From Clostridia bacterium (GTDB lineage Bacteria > Bacillota > Clostridia > Lachnospirales > Lachnospiraceae), in the NCBI GenBank assembly GCA_910574475.1, contig CAJTAT010000019.1, positions 1 through 34,728 of the forward strand: a stretch of 34,728 nucleotides of DNA, read 5' to 3'. The position numbers and the translations under genes were made by a program. The notes below the pieces were generated by a model. It did no database searches. It had not been told where the DNA came from and was given only the letters and a program-made list of their open reading frames with translations. Below, one piece after another: positions 1-8,051 of this stretch (position 1 is the stretch's first letter; every line of letters starts with the position of its first letter).

Positions 1-154
1 CATCAGCAGTTCTCCAAGAATAACTATAAGGAGATTTATAGTGAAATCAAATATGTGTGCTGCCACAATATGTTGTGGTGGCTCTGAAGGTGGAAAATAC
101 CATTTCTGGGTGGCTCTGAAGCGGGAAACTGGTGGCTCCCAAGGGGGATAATAT
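1..154. mobile_element. Probable terminal region of an IS21-family insertion sequence (partial, runs off the window)
   Basis: Three similar 22-base units beginning GGTGGCTC start at 77, 109 and 131 (GGTGGCTCTGAAGGTGGAAA, GGTGGCTCTGAAGCGGGAAA, GGTGGCTCCCAAGGGGGATA). Repeated internal units next to the tip are typical of IS21-family ends, where the transposase binds. The TrbL-like reading frame stops just beyond the last unit, which fits an insertion boundary near 150-165. No transposase can be identified: the first 88 bases are open in two frames but encode nothing I recognise. The IS21 assignment is an inference from repeat layout only; another transposon with repeated ends would look the same. 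Confidence 0.45.
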
Positions 155-610
155 TCAGTTGTTCAGCATATCCGGCGAAACCGCCGTGGAGCCCTGTATC
201 AGTCCGGCAGAGCGGGAAATCACGCTCTGCGACACGTCAAAGACGGCCATCACGATATTGAACGTGTTGGAAAGTATCAGCACCGCGCACGCGGTCTTGA
301 ACATCCATTTGTAGAGGTTCGCCACGTCCACTTCGTGCATATTGTTTTTTTCAAGGAGCATCTGGATGAGCTCATAGGTGGCTACAAAGGTCAGCACCAG
401 CCCGGCGATGGGTAAAATCACCGTCTCGGAAAGCTGGCGGATGAGGGAGAAAACCCCGGCGTTCCATGCCGCCGGGGTCGTCCCTACCTGCACCGCAATC
501 TCTCCGACCTGGGCATTGACGGTATCAAAGAGCCCCTCAAGGTTCCCCATGATGCCGCCAATCAGCAGCTCTTTCAGCCAGTCCGTGAGCCAGTCGGTGA
601 GAAAGTCCAT
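155..610 (-). pseudogene. TrbL/VirB6-like conjugal transfer membrane protein, 3'-truncated
   Basis: The 151-aa product looks like the N-terminal half of the polytopic TrbL/VirB6-like protein of Tn1549/CTn-type ICEs, which is normally about 280-300 aa and forms part of the inner-membrane mating channel. It has an amphipathic start (MDFLTDWLTDWLKELL) and two hydrophobic segments, around LPIAGLVLTFVATYELI and FKTACAVLILSNTFNIV. It follows maff2 by 12 bases on the same strand, which is the normal order in these elements. The frame ends in SPDMLNN and a stop right at the repeat-bearing insertion end at 131-154, so the remaining half lies outside the window or is lost. Judged non-functional. Confidence 0.7.
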
Positions 611-622
611 AAGCCGCCGACC

Positions 623-697
623 TTAAAACAGCCCCGACAGCAGGGGGATGAGGGTCGTGCCGATGACGATAATGCCGCCTCCGGCCATAAGCTGTTT
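623..697 (-). pseudogene. Maff2-family small membrane protein, C-terminal fragment
   Basis: Read on the minus strand, this piece encodes KQLMAGGG...IGTTLIPLLSGLF and a stop. That is the glycine-rich hinge and second transmembrane helix of Maff2, the roughly 70-aa VirB2/TrbC-like membrane protein found between traG and the TrbL-like gene in clostridial ICEs. The start of this gene is 22 kb away at 22791-22917, and a 20-base middle piece is at 12285-12303. Joining the three pieces gives an uninterrupted Maff2 (see findings). The upstream boundary is the shared hexamer CTGTTT at 692-697, which is the left attachment site of element 2. Confidence 0.85.
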
Positions 698-794
698 TAT
701 CCCCAATTAGGTGTAAAAACTCTGCTCGATGGCGGGCGGCGGCGTACAAAAAATCTATATGGTGTTGTTAAGAGAACCGTCCCGGCGGGACAGG

Positions 795-2465
795 TCAGGC
801 AGTGACCTGTTCCACCTCCGGGATGGGTTTGAGATTAAAATGAATTTCGATAGAAATGTGTCTTGTTTTATTTTCGTCAATGCGCTCATGCACGACGATT
901 TCTTTGATTAAGCGGTTGAGGGTGGCTGCGTCCAGCTCTGTGATGTTGGCGTATTCCTGAATGGCTTCCACCCATTGTTTTGCGTCATTGGCAAGCTGGA
1001 CTTCATCGGACAGCCGCTTCCTGCCCTCGGACACTTTTGTTTTAAGCTCCGTCTGCTCGGTCTGTGTCCTTTCCAGCATGGTGTTGAAGTTCTGCTCACT
1101 GATACGCCCTGCAATCATATCCTCATAAAGCCGCATTACCATTTTGTCCAGAACCTCAATCCGTTCCTCGTCCCTTGTAAGGGAGCGTTCCATTGCTTCC
1201 CGCTGTTCCCGCTGCTCGGCTTCACAGGTATTGGTCAGGCGGTCGGCAACCGCTTCCCCGTCCATCAGGGCAGCTCTGGCACATTCCCGTATTTTCCGCA
1301 GCACATGGCTGTAAAGGGTGTCATAATCAATCCGGTGCTGGGTGCAGTGGTTCTTTCCAAAGGCATTGTAGGTTTTGCAGGAGTATATCCGCTGGGGATG
1401 TTTTGCGTTTGTGTAGCGTATCGTCAGCGACTTCCCACACTCGCCGCATTTTAGCAGTCCGGCAAACAGGCTGATTTCATTGGTCTGCCCCGGACGCTGG
1501 CGGGATTTCAGCTTGTTCTGCACAATGTCAAAACTCATGCGGTCAATCAGCGGTTCATGCTGTCCCTCCACCACAATCCAGTCCTCCGGCTTCTTTTCCC
1601 CAATCGTGCCGATTTTGAAGCGGTAGTCTTTTTTCTGGGAAGCAATCGCCCCGGTGTAGACGGGATTCATCAAAAGGTCTTTGATAACGGAGAAGTCCCA
1701 CATATACCGCCCGTTTTCCGGGTCTTTCTTTTCCCATTTGGTGCGGGTATTGCGAAGCCCCCGTTCCCGGTTCCACCATGTGGGGCAGGGGATTTTTTCT
1801 TCCTCCAGCCGTCTGCGGATATAGTTCGGACCATGACCGTTCAGGGCATATCCGAAAATCAGCCGCACAATCGGGGCGGTTTCCTCGTCAATGAGCAGAT
1901 GGTTTTTGTCCTCCGGGTCTTTCCGATACCCAAACGGGGCAAGACACCCGGTAAACTGTCCTTTCTGCGCTTTCAGAAGATAAGAGGAATGGACTTTCTT
2001 GGAAATATCCTTGCTGTACATCTCGTTCAGGATATTCTTGAACGGGGCAATATCGTTGTTATCCCGCAGGGTGTCGATACCGTCATTCATGGCGATATAG
2101 CGGACACCGTTTCTTGGGAAAAAGTCCTCAATCAAATGCCCGGTTTGCAGATAGTTCCGCCCCAGTCGGCTGAGGTCTTTCGTGATGACAAGGTTGATTT
2201 GCCTGCGCTCAATGGCTCTCAACATTCTCTGTAAATCAGGACGCTCCATATTAAGACCTGTGAAGCCATCGTCCTGATAGACTGCCACAACCTCCCATCC
2301 CTGCTTTTCGCAGTATTTTTCCAGCATATCACGCTGGTTTGCGATACTGGCACTTTCGCCTTGCAGGTCATCGTCCTTTGACAGTCTGCAATAGACCGCT
2401 GCACGATAGCCCCCGGCAAGTGCCGAACCGATTGTTCTGTATTCCATTTCGTTCATCATAGCCAT
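795..2465 (-). CDS. Large serine recombinase of element 2 (TnpX/TndX-like)
   Basis: This is the integrase/excisionase of element 2. It forms a 5'-phosphoserine bond at a 2-bp crossover to integrate and excise the element. The 556 aa show an N-terminal resolvase domain with the catalytic serine at residue 29 in AVYCRLSKDD, the motif VITKDLSRLGRNYL, a recombinase domain starting near the FGYRKDPEDKNHLL segment, a zinc ribbon (LLKCGECGKSL ... YSCKTY ... HCTQH) and a coiled coil before a C-terminal tail. The length is normal for TnpX/TndX-type enzymes. The start ATG follows the stop of the 65-aa partner gene directly, so the two are translationally coupled. The gene ends about 100 bases from the left attachment site. 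Confidence 0.92.
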   Translation of the reverse strand: MAMMNEMEYRTIGSALAGGYRAAVYCRLSKDDDLQGESASIANQRDMLEKYCEKQGWEVVAVYQDDGFTGLNMERPDLQRMLRAIERRQINLVITKDLSRLGRNYLQTGHLIEDFFPRNGVRYIAMNDGIDTLRDNNDIAPFKNILNEMYSKDISKKVHSSYLLKAQKGQFTGCLAPFGYRKDPEDKNHLLIDEETAPIVRLIFGYALNGHGPNYIRRRLEEEKIPCPTWWNRERGLRNTRTKWEKKDPENGRYMWDFSVIKDLLMNPVYTGAIASQKKDYRFKIGTIGEKKPEDWIVVEGQHEPLIDRMSFDIVQNKLKSRQRPGQTNEISLFAGLLKCGECGKSLTIRYTNAKHPQRIYSCKTYNAFGKNHCTQHRIDYDTLYSHVLRKIRECARAALMDGEAVADRLTNTCEAEQREQREAMERSLTRDEERIEVLDKMVMRLYEDMIAGRISEQNFNTMLERTQTEQTELKTKVSEGRKRLSDEVQLANDAKQWVEAIQEYANITELDAATLNRLIKEIVVHERIDENKTRHISIEIHFNLKPIPEVEQVTA

Positions 2466-2663
2466 TTACCCACACAATCCAGACGGTATCTGGCTCTTTT
2501 GAACCTCATCTTCATTATACTTCAAATCTTTCTTTTTAGCAAGATATTCTTTTGAATTTGTCTTTCCATATTTCTGGGAAATCAGGCTGACGAACACATC
2601 GGTTGCGTCAAGCTCCCCGTCAAACACAGTAGTCACATGAATCTCTGTTTTGTTTTTTGCCAT
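2466..2663 (-). CDS. Small TnpW-like protein coupled to the element 2 recombinase
   Basis: This 65-aa protein is encoded directly upstream of the recombinase; its stop codon touches the recombinase ATG. The start has a strong Shine-Dalgarno site (GGAGG, ten bases upstream). The core TEIHVTTVFDGELDATDVF, followed by VSLI, aligns loosely with the small proteins preceding the other two recombinases here (hydrophobic strand, F, then an AtD/TfrD stretch and a helix). Members of the transposon-encoded TnpW group have this look, but this one is the most divergent of the three. The position suggests a recombination directionality factor or a regulator of the recombinase; that role is inference. Confidence 0.55.
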   Translation of the reverse strand: MAKNKTEIHVTTVFDGELDATDVFVSLISQKYGKTNSKEYLAKKKDLKYNEDEVQKSQIPSGLCG

Positions 2664-2696
2664 AGGCAGTTATCCTCCATACATGAAAATAGCCAG

Positions 2697-2990
2697 ACAG
2701 AGGGTGTCGGCAACGAAGTCCGGCAACGGGCTTCAAAAGACCTTGCAAACAATCTCAATCTGGCGATGGTTACTATTTATATTTTTCTTTTATTTTTCTG
2801 TTGTTTTGGTTGTCATAGGGGAGAAAAGCCCGCAGTTATGGGATTTTCTCCGGCAACCGGCTCGGCAACGGGATAGCAACAGGGTGTGCAACAGGCTGTC
2901 ATTTTCAGAATGGAAGCTCCATCTGTTCTGTGACCTCCACAAAACCGTCCACCATTTTTTCAGACGGGTTGCCGGAGTCCGTTGCCGGGT
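2697..2990. repeat. Iteron-like CGGCAAC repeats, possible replication origin of element 2
   Basis: CGGCAACG or close variants occur at 2708, 2721, 2851, 2863 and 2874, then TGCAACAGG near 2887, and two reverse-orientation copies (GTTGCCGG) lie at 2968 and 2981 inside the end of the VapE gene. Members within each cluster are 11-13 bases apart, close to one helical turn. Between clusters lies an AT-rich stretch (2765-2815). Iterons beside an AT-rich tract and a replication gene are the classic layout of an origin, but no initiator binding site is known here. Confidence 0.4.
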
Positions 2991-4299
2991 TTTCACGCTC
3001 CCAGCCCTTTTGTCTGCCATATTCTGAAAACATTCTTGGATTCGGGAAGTACCGCCAGCCGGAAATGCACTGGTTCATAATCTCGTTGATTTCCCGGATT
3101 TCCCATTGCTTCGGTTCGTCAAAGGCATGGTTCAAGGCTTCCTTGTAGAGCTGCTTGGAACAGACCATGCTCCCGGTGTACTTATCAAGATACGCCTGTA
3201 TCATTCCGGCTTTGGTGTCCTCCGGCATAAAATCCCGCTGGTGTTCTTTGAGATACCGCTGCATGGCGGGGCTGAAAGCCAGCTTGAACCTGCCGCTTCG
3301 GTAAATCTCCATCGCTTCCGCCCACATCTGCTCGATATAGGCTCTGGAAGCGGCTTCGTCCTCCAAAATGTGAACCTCGGCTTGCTCCGGGTACACCATG
3401 ACGGGGATAAAGCGGCGGTTGCCGGAACGGTCAAGGGGAAGAAAATCAAGGGCATTGGAAGTGCCGCCAAACACGCACTGACGGGGGCGGTCTGCCGGGT
3501 GGGTTTCATAGGGTATCTTGTAAACCTCTTTCTGCCGGCTTAAAAATGACTTGATTTCCTCAATGCTCTTGGCGTTTGCGGTTGCCATCATTTCCGACAT
3601 TTCGATAATCCAGTGACCTTGCAGCTTGCGGTACACATTGTCATCGTCCAGCTTCCGCAAATCATCGGAGAACCACTCGTCCCGGATTGCCAGCAGACGG
3701 AAGAAGGTGGACTTGCCAGCCCCCTGACCGCCTACCAGACAAAGCATGATTTCAAACTTGCACCCCGGCTGAAAGGCTCGTGAGATTGCACCCAGCAGGA
3801 ACAGCTTCAACGCTTCATAGGTGTAATCGTCTGCGTCAGCCCCCAGAAAGTGCCGCAGGCAGAAGCGGATTCGCTCTGTCCCGTCCCACACAAGGGAACT
3901 TAAATAATCCCGGATGGGGTGGTACTTGTTTTCATTCGCCACAATCCCGATGGCGTTATCAATCTTTTTCTCATTGGTAAGCCCGTAGGTTTCTTCCAGA
4001 TAGAGAAGCAGATACTTCATATCTGTATCGTTCAGGGGGGTGCTTTCCCTGTGGAAGCCGATGGGCTTTATGATGTCCTTGCGGTCAGTCAGGATATTGT
4101 ATGCGATAGCCCCGGAAAGCAGCGGGTCACGCTGGAATACAGTCAGGCAGTTCCGTATACTCTGACGGACGCCGCCTTTCTCGGTAGTTTCCAGCCCCTC
4201 CTTGATTTCCTCAATGCTCTGGGGTGGCTGCATGGCGTTCATGGTGTTTTTTAGTTCTTGCTGCGTCTGCGGCGGCAAGCTCTGCCATTCGCTGTTCAA
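2905..4299 (-). CDS. VapE/virulence-associated E family helicase-like ATPase
   Basis: The 464-aa protein has the P-loop GGQGAGKST in LCLVGGQGAGKSTFFRLLA, a second acidic motif (GHWIIEMSEM), a sensor-like IPYETHPADRPRQCVFGGT and the R-finger region LDRSGNRRFIPV. This is the layout of VapE (PF05272), a superfamily 3-like ATPase that usually pairs with a primase. It overlaps the CHC2 zinc-finger gene by 89 bases in another frame, so the two probably form a split primase-helicase for copying the excised element. The listed start is a TTG with AAAGGA 13 bases upstream. An internal ATG at 4242 is an alternative start. Iteron-like repeats overlap its 3' end. Confidence 0.82.
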   Translation of the reverse strand: MNSEWQSLPPQTQQELKNTMNAMQPPQSIEEIKEGLETTEKGGVRQSIRNCLTVFQRDPLLSGAIAYNILTDRKDIIKPIGFHRESTPLNDTDMKYLLLYLEETYGLTNEKKIDNAIGIVANENKYHPIRDYLSSLVWDGTERIRFCLRHFLGADADDYTYEALKLFLLGAISRAFQPGCKFEIMLCLVGGQGAGKSTFFRLLAIRDEWFSDDLRKLDDDNVYRKLQGHWIIEMSEMMATANAKSIEEIKSFLSRQKEVYKIPYETHPADRPRQCVFGGTSNALDFLPLDRSGNRRFIPVMVYPEQAEVHILEDEAASRAYIEQMWAEAMEIYRSGRFKLAFSPAMQRYLKEHQRDFMPEDTKAGMIQAYLDKYTGSMVCSKQLYKEALNHAFDEPKQWEIREINEIMNQCISGWRYFPNPRMFSEYGRQKGWERENPATDSGNPSEKMVDGFVEVTEQMELPF

Positions 4300-4855
4300 G
4301 CTGTATCACATCCTTTCCGTAGTCCGTAATCAAAGCCGCTTTTTCCTCTGTTTCCCCGAACAGCAGCACATCCAGCAGATACTCCACTTGGTCTTGCTTC
4401 TGTAAGGCTTCTATAAACCGGGGATGAAAGGCTTCCTCCGGGGAGTGTGGGGCGTAGTCCGTTCTCCATGCCCGAAGCAGATGGAGATAATCGGCAAGAA
4501 TACGGAAGCAGCGGCTCTTTGCTTCTTGAAACTGTTCCTCCGGGGATTTCTGCCAGGGCTTGGGCTTTTTTGCCTTTCCCGGCGGCTTCCAGTCCTCATA
4601 GGAAAGCCCGAAGTCCTGTGCCAGTTGTACGGCGGCTTCTTTCTTTCCCAGCCCATACAGGGCGGCGGCAAAATCAATCACATCCCCATCCGCACCGCAA
4701 CCGAAGCAGTGGTAACGCCGATCCAGCTTCATGCTTGGGGTTTTATCGTGATGGAACGGGCAGCAAGCCATCCCGTTCCGCCCTGCATGGATTCCATAAT
4801 GCTCCGCAGCCTGTCTGGTTGTGACGGACTGCTTCACAGCTTCAAATACATTCAA
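4211..4855 (-). CDS. CHC2 zinc-finger (DnaG-type) primase-like protein
   Basis: The N-terminal 65 residues carry a DnaG-type CHC2 zinc finger: MACCPFHHDKTPSMKL with ligands near Cys32, His35 or His36, Cys50 and Cys53 (YHCFGCGADGDVIDF). The C-terminal two thirds is charged, with no primase catalytic TOPRIM motif that I can see, so it likely recognises template and acts with the downstream VapE protein. I start it at the TTG (4853-4855), which has AAGGAGGG six bases upstream and gives MNVFEAVKQS; an in-frame upstream ATG at 4894 lacks a good ribosome site. The length is 214 aa. It lies 67 bases downstream of the MobQ relaxase stop, in the same operon. Confidence 0.8.
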   Translation of the reverse strand: MNVFEAVKQSVTTRQAAEHYGIHAGRNGMACCPFHHDKTPSMKLDRRYHCFGCGADGDVIDFAAALYGLGKKEAAVQLAQDFGLSYEDWKPPGKAKKPKPWQKSPEEQFQEAKSRCFRILADYLHLLRAWRTDYAPHSPEEAFHPRFIEALQKQDQVEYLLDVLLFGETEEKAALITDYGKDVIQLEQRMAELAAADAARTKKHHERHAATPEH

Positions 4856-4921
4856 ATCTGTCCCTCCTTGAAAAAAAGAAAAAACACCTGACATTCTCTG
4901 ATTGAAAATGGCAAGTGTCTG

Positions 4922-6502
4922 TTAAAGTTCCATATCCTGTTGTTTGCGTTTTGTCTGCGCCGGGATAGTTCTTTTAGCCTTTTTCTCGTCCACCTTATCC
5001 TGCAAGGCTTCCTTGATGGGCTGTTTCTTGGGTGGCTCTTTACTTTCCTCTGTGCCGGGTGTGGCTTTCCGTACCCAATAACGGATGTCCCGCAGCTTCT
5101 TCAAATCCTCCTGTACCTCGGTCAGCGGTACTTTCAGCTCTGCGATTTCGCTGAGAAGCGTTTCCTGCTCCTCTTGCAGTTCCTTTTGAGTGCTGTCCTT
5201 ATCGTCCGGGTGCTTAGCAAGGTAGGCGGCGGCTTTCTCATACCGGGCAACCTCCGGGTGTTCCTGTTTGAATTTTTCCTTTGTTTTCTTAAAAAATATC
5301 TTCTGGTACTTGTCATAGACGGGCTTACATTCCTTGCTGTCTGTCCGGCTGGCAAGAATCCCGTCAATCACTTTGCTGCGGGCTTCCTTTGGCTTCATCT
5401 GATTGCGGTAATCTGCGGCTGATTTCCCGGAAGATTCCAGAAATACTTCTAAGTCCTCCACAGTAGAAAGCCCCTTTTGCCGGAGATAGGACAGGGCTTC
5501 GCTGACTGCCTTTAAGTCCTGTGAAGTCCCCCGGTTCTGTCCAGCCCTTGTCCAGTCCTTCCGTTCTTCCTTTCGTATCTCCATATACTTCATCAGCAGA
5601 TTTGGAAGAAAGACCGCTTCCTCCGCCGCTTTTTGTGCAAGCAGCTCTTTCCGTTTTTCTCCCAGCTCGGTAATCCAGCCTTTGAGGTTTTGGATAAGCT
5701 GCCGGATGGACTTCATCAGGCGGTTGGCGGCTCTGATTTCCCGGTTCAGATTGCCGATATTCGTCTGGATACCACGTTTTTCCATCTGCCGGACAGCAGC
5801 ACCCTCATGGACAGTGGGGACAATATCAAGCCCCTGTCTGGCATAGGAACGCAAGTCCACACGCTCCGGGCGGTCATTGGCTTCCAGATAGCGGTTCTGG
5901 ATGACCTCCCATTCATGCCTCCAGATTTCACAATACTTCTGGTCGTTCCAGTCAACCGTATCTTCCTTGTGGCTTTTCCATCTGCCGGAGGGAAGTTTTA
6001 TCCGTTCCCCGTTTTCGTCAAGGTCATAAACCTTGCGGCTCTTGGGAAGCCATTTCCCATGTTCATCCATTGCCCTCATAGTCAGCATGACATGGGCGTG
6101 GGGATTGTGTCCCGGCGGATGGGGGTCATGGATGGCAAAGTCAGCAATCATGCCTTTGGAAACAAACTGCTGTTTACAAAACTCCCGGACAAGGACAGCA
6201 TACTGGTCAGGTGGTATCTCTCTGGGGATGGTAAGCACCCACCGCCTTGCAAGCTGAGAGTTCCATTGTTTCTCCACCGCTTCGGCGGCGTTCCATAGGG
6301 TATTGCGGTCTGCATATTTCTGTGGGGCATTTGCCGGGAGCAGGATTTCATTGTGGACGATACCACGCTTTTCCGGGTAGTGCTTCACTTGCTGGTCATA
6401 TTCACAGAAAAGCTTTTCGCCACTCTGGTAAGCAGCGGCGGCAACCGCAGACTGCCGCTGGCTTCGCTGTACAATCGTGATTTCGTTGTGTGGACAGGGC
6501 AT
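4922..6502 (-). CDS. MobA/MobL-family relaxase (MobQ) of element 2
   Basis: This relaxase nicks the oriT of element 2 and pilots the strand into a recipient. Counting from the ATG at 6502 (Shine-Dalgarno AGGAGGG, seven bases upstream), the catalytic Tyr25 is in SAVAAAAYQSGEKL, and the metal-binding His135 and His137 are in GHNPHAHVMLTMR. The last 250 residues are coiled-coil rich. The 526-aa length fits the family. In-frame sequence extends upstream to 6556 but has no ribosome site. A terminator (6563-6600) separates it from the accessory genes. It is clearly related to the element 3 relaxase (same motif order and LPSGRWKSHK/LPSGRYKTHK block). The likely nick site is near 8026-8037. Confidence 0.9.
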   Translation of the reverse strand: MPCPHNEITIVQRSQRQSAVAAAAYQSGEKLFCEYDQQVKHYPEKRGIVHNEILLPANAPQKYADRNTLWNAAEAVEKQWNSQLARRWVLTIPREIPPDQYAVLVREFCKQQFVSKGMIADFAIHDPHPPGHNPHAHVMLTMRAMDEHGKWLPKSRKVYDLDENGERIKLPSGRWKSHKEDTVDWNDQKYCEIWRHEWEVIQNRYLEANDRPERVDLRSYARQGLDIVPTVHEGAAVRQMEKRGIQTNIGNLNREIRAANRLMKSIRQLIQNLKGWITELGEKRKELLAQKAAEEAVFLPNLLMKYMEIRKEERKDWTRAGQNRGTSQDLKAVSEALSYLRQKGLSTVEDLEVFLESSGKSAADYRNQMKPKEARSKVIDGILASRTDSKECKPVYDKYQKIFFKKTKEKFKQEHPEVARYEKAAAYLAKHPDDKDSTQKELQEEQETLLSEIAELKVPLTEVQEDLKKLRDIRYWVRKATPGTEESKEPPKKQPIKEALQDKVDEKKAKRTIPAQTKRKQQDMEL

Positions 6503-6562
6503 TTCGTGTCCCTCCTTTCTATGCTTGGTGGATGGGGTGGCGTTTTGCCACCTCATTTTGGG

Positions 6563-6611
6563 CAGAAAAAAAGCAGGAGACCTTTTTCAGATTTCCTGCT
6601 CGGTATGCCGC
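6563..6611 (-). terminator. Intrinsic terminator downstream of the MBL-fold gene
   Basis: On the minus strand, AGCAGGAAATC and GGTCTCCTGCT form a stem followed by a run of seven T. It ends transcription from the deaminase/MBL pair before the relaxase gene. A near copy, including the flanking CGGTATGCC (plus strand), occurs in element 1 at 19511-19558, so both elements share a terminator cassette. Confidence 0.75.
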
Positions 6612-6683
6612 TGGGCGGCGGGTATTTAGTTGTAAAAGTTCGGGGCAAGTTGACCCGATGTAGAAAAATAGCAAAATGGAATT

Positions 6684-7376
6684 TCAAGCTTCTACTGACA
6701 ACAAATAAGCAAGCAAATCCTCTTTACTAAGAGGTTCGCAATGACTTAGTATGCAATATTTACAATCGATAGATTGAATAGTCTGAACCAAAGAATACAG
6801 TTTATCCTTATCCATATATCCATTATTAAAGAAATCTTCACTCGTTGAATCTCCTAAAAACAAAACTTTTTCTTCTGGCACATAAACACAAGTAGTATCT
6901 TCTGAATGTGGCGAAATTGTATGAAAGATTTGTGCAGTAATGCCACCTAAATCCAAAGTCATTTTATCCGAGAAAGTTATGTCGGACAGCACAATACTTA
7001 ATTTGTCCTGTCCGCAATATTCTTTTCTAAAATGAATATCTTCCTTTTTCAGAATTTCGATATAATTGAGGTTTTTTGCCTGTTCTTGCTGGTCTTTGAG
7101 GAACTCATTTGTTTTGCCATAGGCAATACTTATTCCATTGATTGCGTGCATACCAAAGGTGTGGTCATAATGCCAATGTGTAATAACCGTAAAATCCGGC
7201 TTGTTAAACTGTTCCGCTTCGATTGCCCTGTAAAAATCCTGAACATGAGATGCCGAATATCCAGCATCAATCGCCAGAGAAATTTTATCTCCTTTAAGAT
7301 AAGCTAACATCGGTCTGTCCACTTCGGGGGCGTGTTCTAAAAAATAAATTCTGTTGGTTAATTTATTTAATCCCAT
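6684..7376 (-). CDS. MBL-fold metallohydrolase
   Basis: The 230-aa protein has the metallo-beta-lactamase-fold signature HxHxDH at His67, His69, Asp71 and His72 (ITHWHYDHTFG), then SPHSEDTTCVY, FLGDSTSE and CILSHCEPL, which supply the later metal ligands. It should bind two zinc ions and hydrolyse an unknown substrate; nothing visible points to a true beta-lactamase. I use the ATG at 7374-7376, with AGGTGG seven bases upstream; a GTG at 7388 is in frame. It overlaps the 3' end of the deaminase gene by ten bases, so the two form one operon. Base composition is AT-rich compared with the flanking transfer genes, which marks it as an acquired accessory cargo. Confidence 0.82.
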   Translation of the reverse strand: MGLNKLTNRIYFLEHAPEVDRPMLAYLKGDKISLAIDAGYSASHVQDFYRAIEAEQFNKPDFTVITHWHYDHTFGMHAINGISIAYGKTNEFLKDQQEQAKNLNYIEILKKEDIHFRKEYCGQDKLSIVLSDITFSDKMTLDLGGITAQIFHTISPHSEDTTCVYVPEEKVLFLGDSTSEDFFNNGYMDKDKLYSLVQTIQSIDCKYCILSHCEPLSKEDLLAYLLSVEA

Positions 7377-7750
7377 TTTTTGTCCCACCTTTCAGGTAAT
7401 AATTCTTTCAATGTAACCTTTTGGTCATTGTTAATGGCAACTACTGTATTTTCATTATCCAGATCTAACTGTGAAATCAATTCTCTGCATCTTCCACAAG
7501 GCGACAGGATGCTGCCATCTTCATAAACAGATACAATTCTTTTGATTTTCGTTTCTCCATGTTTCAGCATTTCGGCAATAGCTGCCTGTTCTGCACAAAT
7601 TCCAATTGAACAGGGCACATCAATACAAATGCCAGTATAAACAATACCACTTACTGTTTCTAAAGCACAAGCCACATGACCTGCTTTACCATTTTTCTTT
7701 AAATTTATGTTTTTTACCGTACACAAGGCAATATCATATAAGTCTTTCAT
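7367..7750 (-). CDS. Cytidine deaminase-fold protein resembling blasticidin-S deaminase
   Basis: The 127-aa protein has the deaminase zinc motif CAE (Cys52-Ala-Glu54, in SIGICAEQAAIAEM) and PCGRC (Cys85, Cys88, in ILSPCGRCRELI). Glu54 would be the proton shuttle. The block ILSPCGRCRE and the end KELLPERWDKKW resemble blasticidin-S deaminases more than housekeeping Cdd, though either is possible. The substrate could therefore be an aminonucleoside antibiotic or cytidine. The ATG at 7748-7750 has AAGGAA six bases upstream; a GTG just before it is less likely. It is AT-rich, is co-transcribed with the MBL-fold gene and has a TATAAT box upstream. Together they look like a detoxification cargo module. 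Confidence 0.8.
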   Translation of the reverse strand: MKDLYDIALCTVKNINLKKNGKAGHVACALETVSGIVYTGICIDVPCSIGICAEQAAIAEMLKHGETKIKRIVSVYEDGSILSPCGRCRELISQLDLDNENTVVAINNDQKVTLKELLPERWDKKWD

Positions 7751-7784
7751 CACTATCTTCCTTACTTAAATTGTTATCAACATC

Positions 7785-7813
7785 ATTATACTGTATTGCC
7801 TATCGAAAAGATA
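7785..7813 (-). promoter_or_regulatory. Putative promoter of the deaminase/MBL operon
   Basis: A perfect -10 box TATAAT (minus strand, 7785-7790) lies about 35 bases before the deaminase start. A weak -35 (TATCTT) lies 17 bases further up and overlaps a small inverted repeat (GCTATC/GATAGGC), possibly an operator. Confidence 0.45.
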
Positions 7814-7819
7814 GCATAT

Positions 7820-8050
7820 TTTATGAAACTTGTCGGCTGGGAACAGCTTGCAAGGCAAGGTGTCCCCAGATGGCAAGTCCACAAAAGGGTAGCTGGCGGC
7901 AGCCAGCGCAGGGGAAGCGTAGCGTCCCCTGTATGATTTGGAGCAGACCATGACTGCGGAAAATCACAGCCCTCCGGCGAGGAGCCTTCGGAGAACGCAA
8001 TGCACCAACCTCTGGGTGGTGTATAATTGCGCCCTATCCGAGTTCTTGGA
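7820..8050. other. Structured non-coding region, putative oriT of element 2
   Basis: This stretch has no convincing gene. It holds two strong hairpins (GCTGG/CCAGC near 7890-7907 and CAGGGGA/TCCCCTG near 7910-7931) and ends in GTGTATAATTGCGCCCT near 8021-8037. The matching place in element 3 (28066-28291), also between DUF3847 and the MobQ relaxase, has hairpins and GTGTATAAGTGCGCCCT. TAAGTGCGCCCT is the nick-region core I know from RSF1010-type MobQ origins of transfer. The conserved position beside two MobQ relaxases supports an oriT. Coordinates around 8030-8040 may be off by two bases. Confidence 0.55.
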
Positions 8051-8051
8051 T

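Noticed and set aside
1557..2234. Plus-strand ORF of 225 aa inside the element 2 recombinase gene
   Set aside because: It is antisense to a clear, full-length recombinase and its translation has no recognisable motif.
7766..7951. 61-aa ORF upstream of the deaminase gene
   Set aside because: It has no ribosome site, no recognisable protein pattern and lies across the promoter and hairpins.
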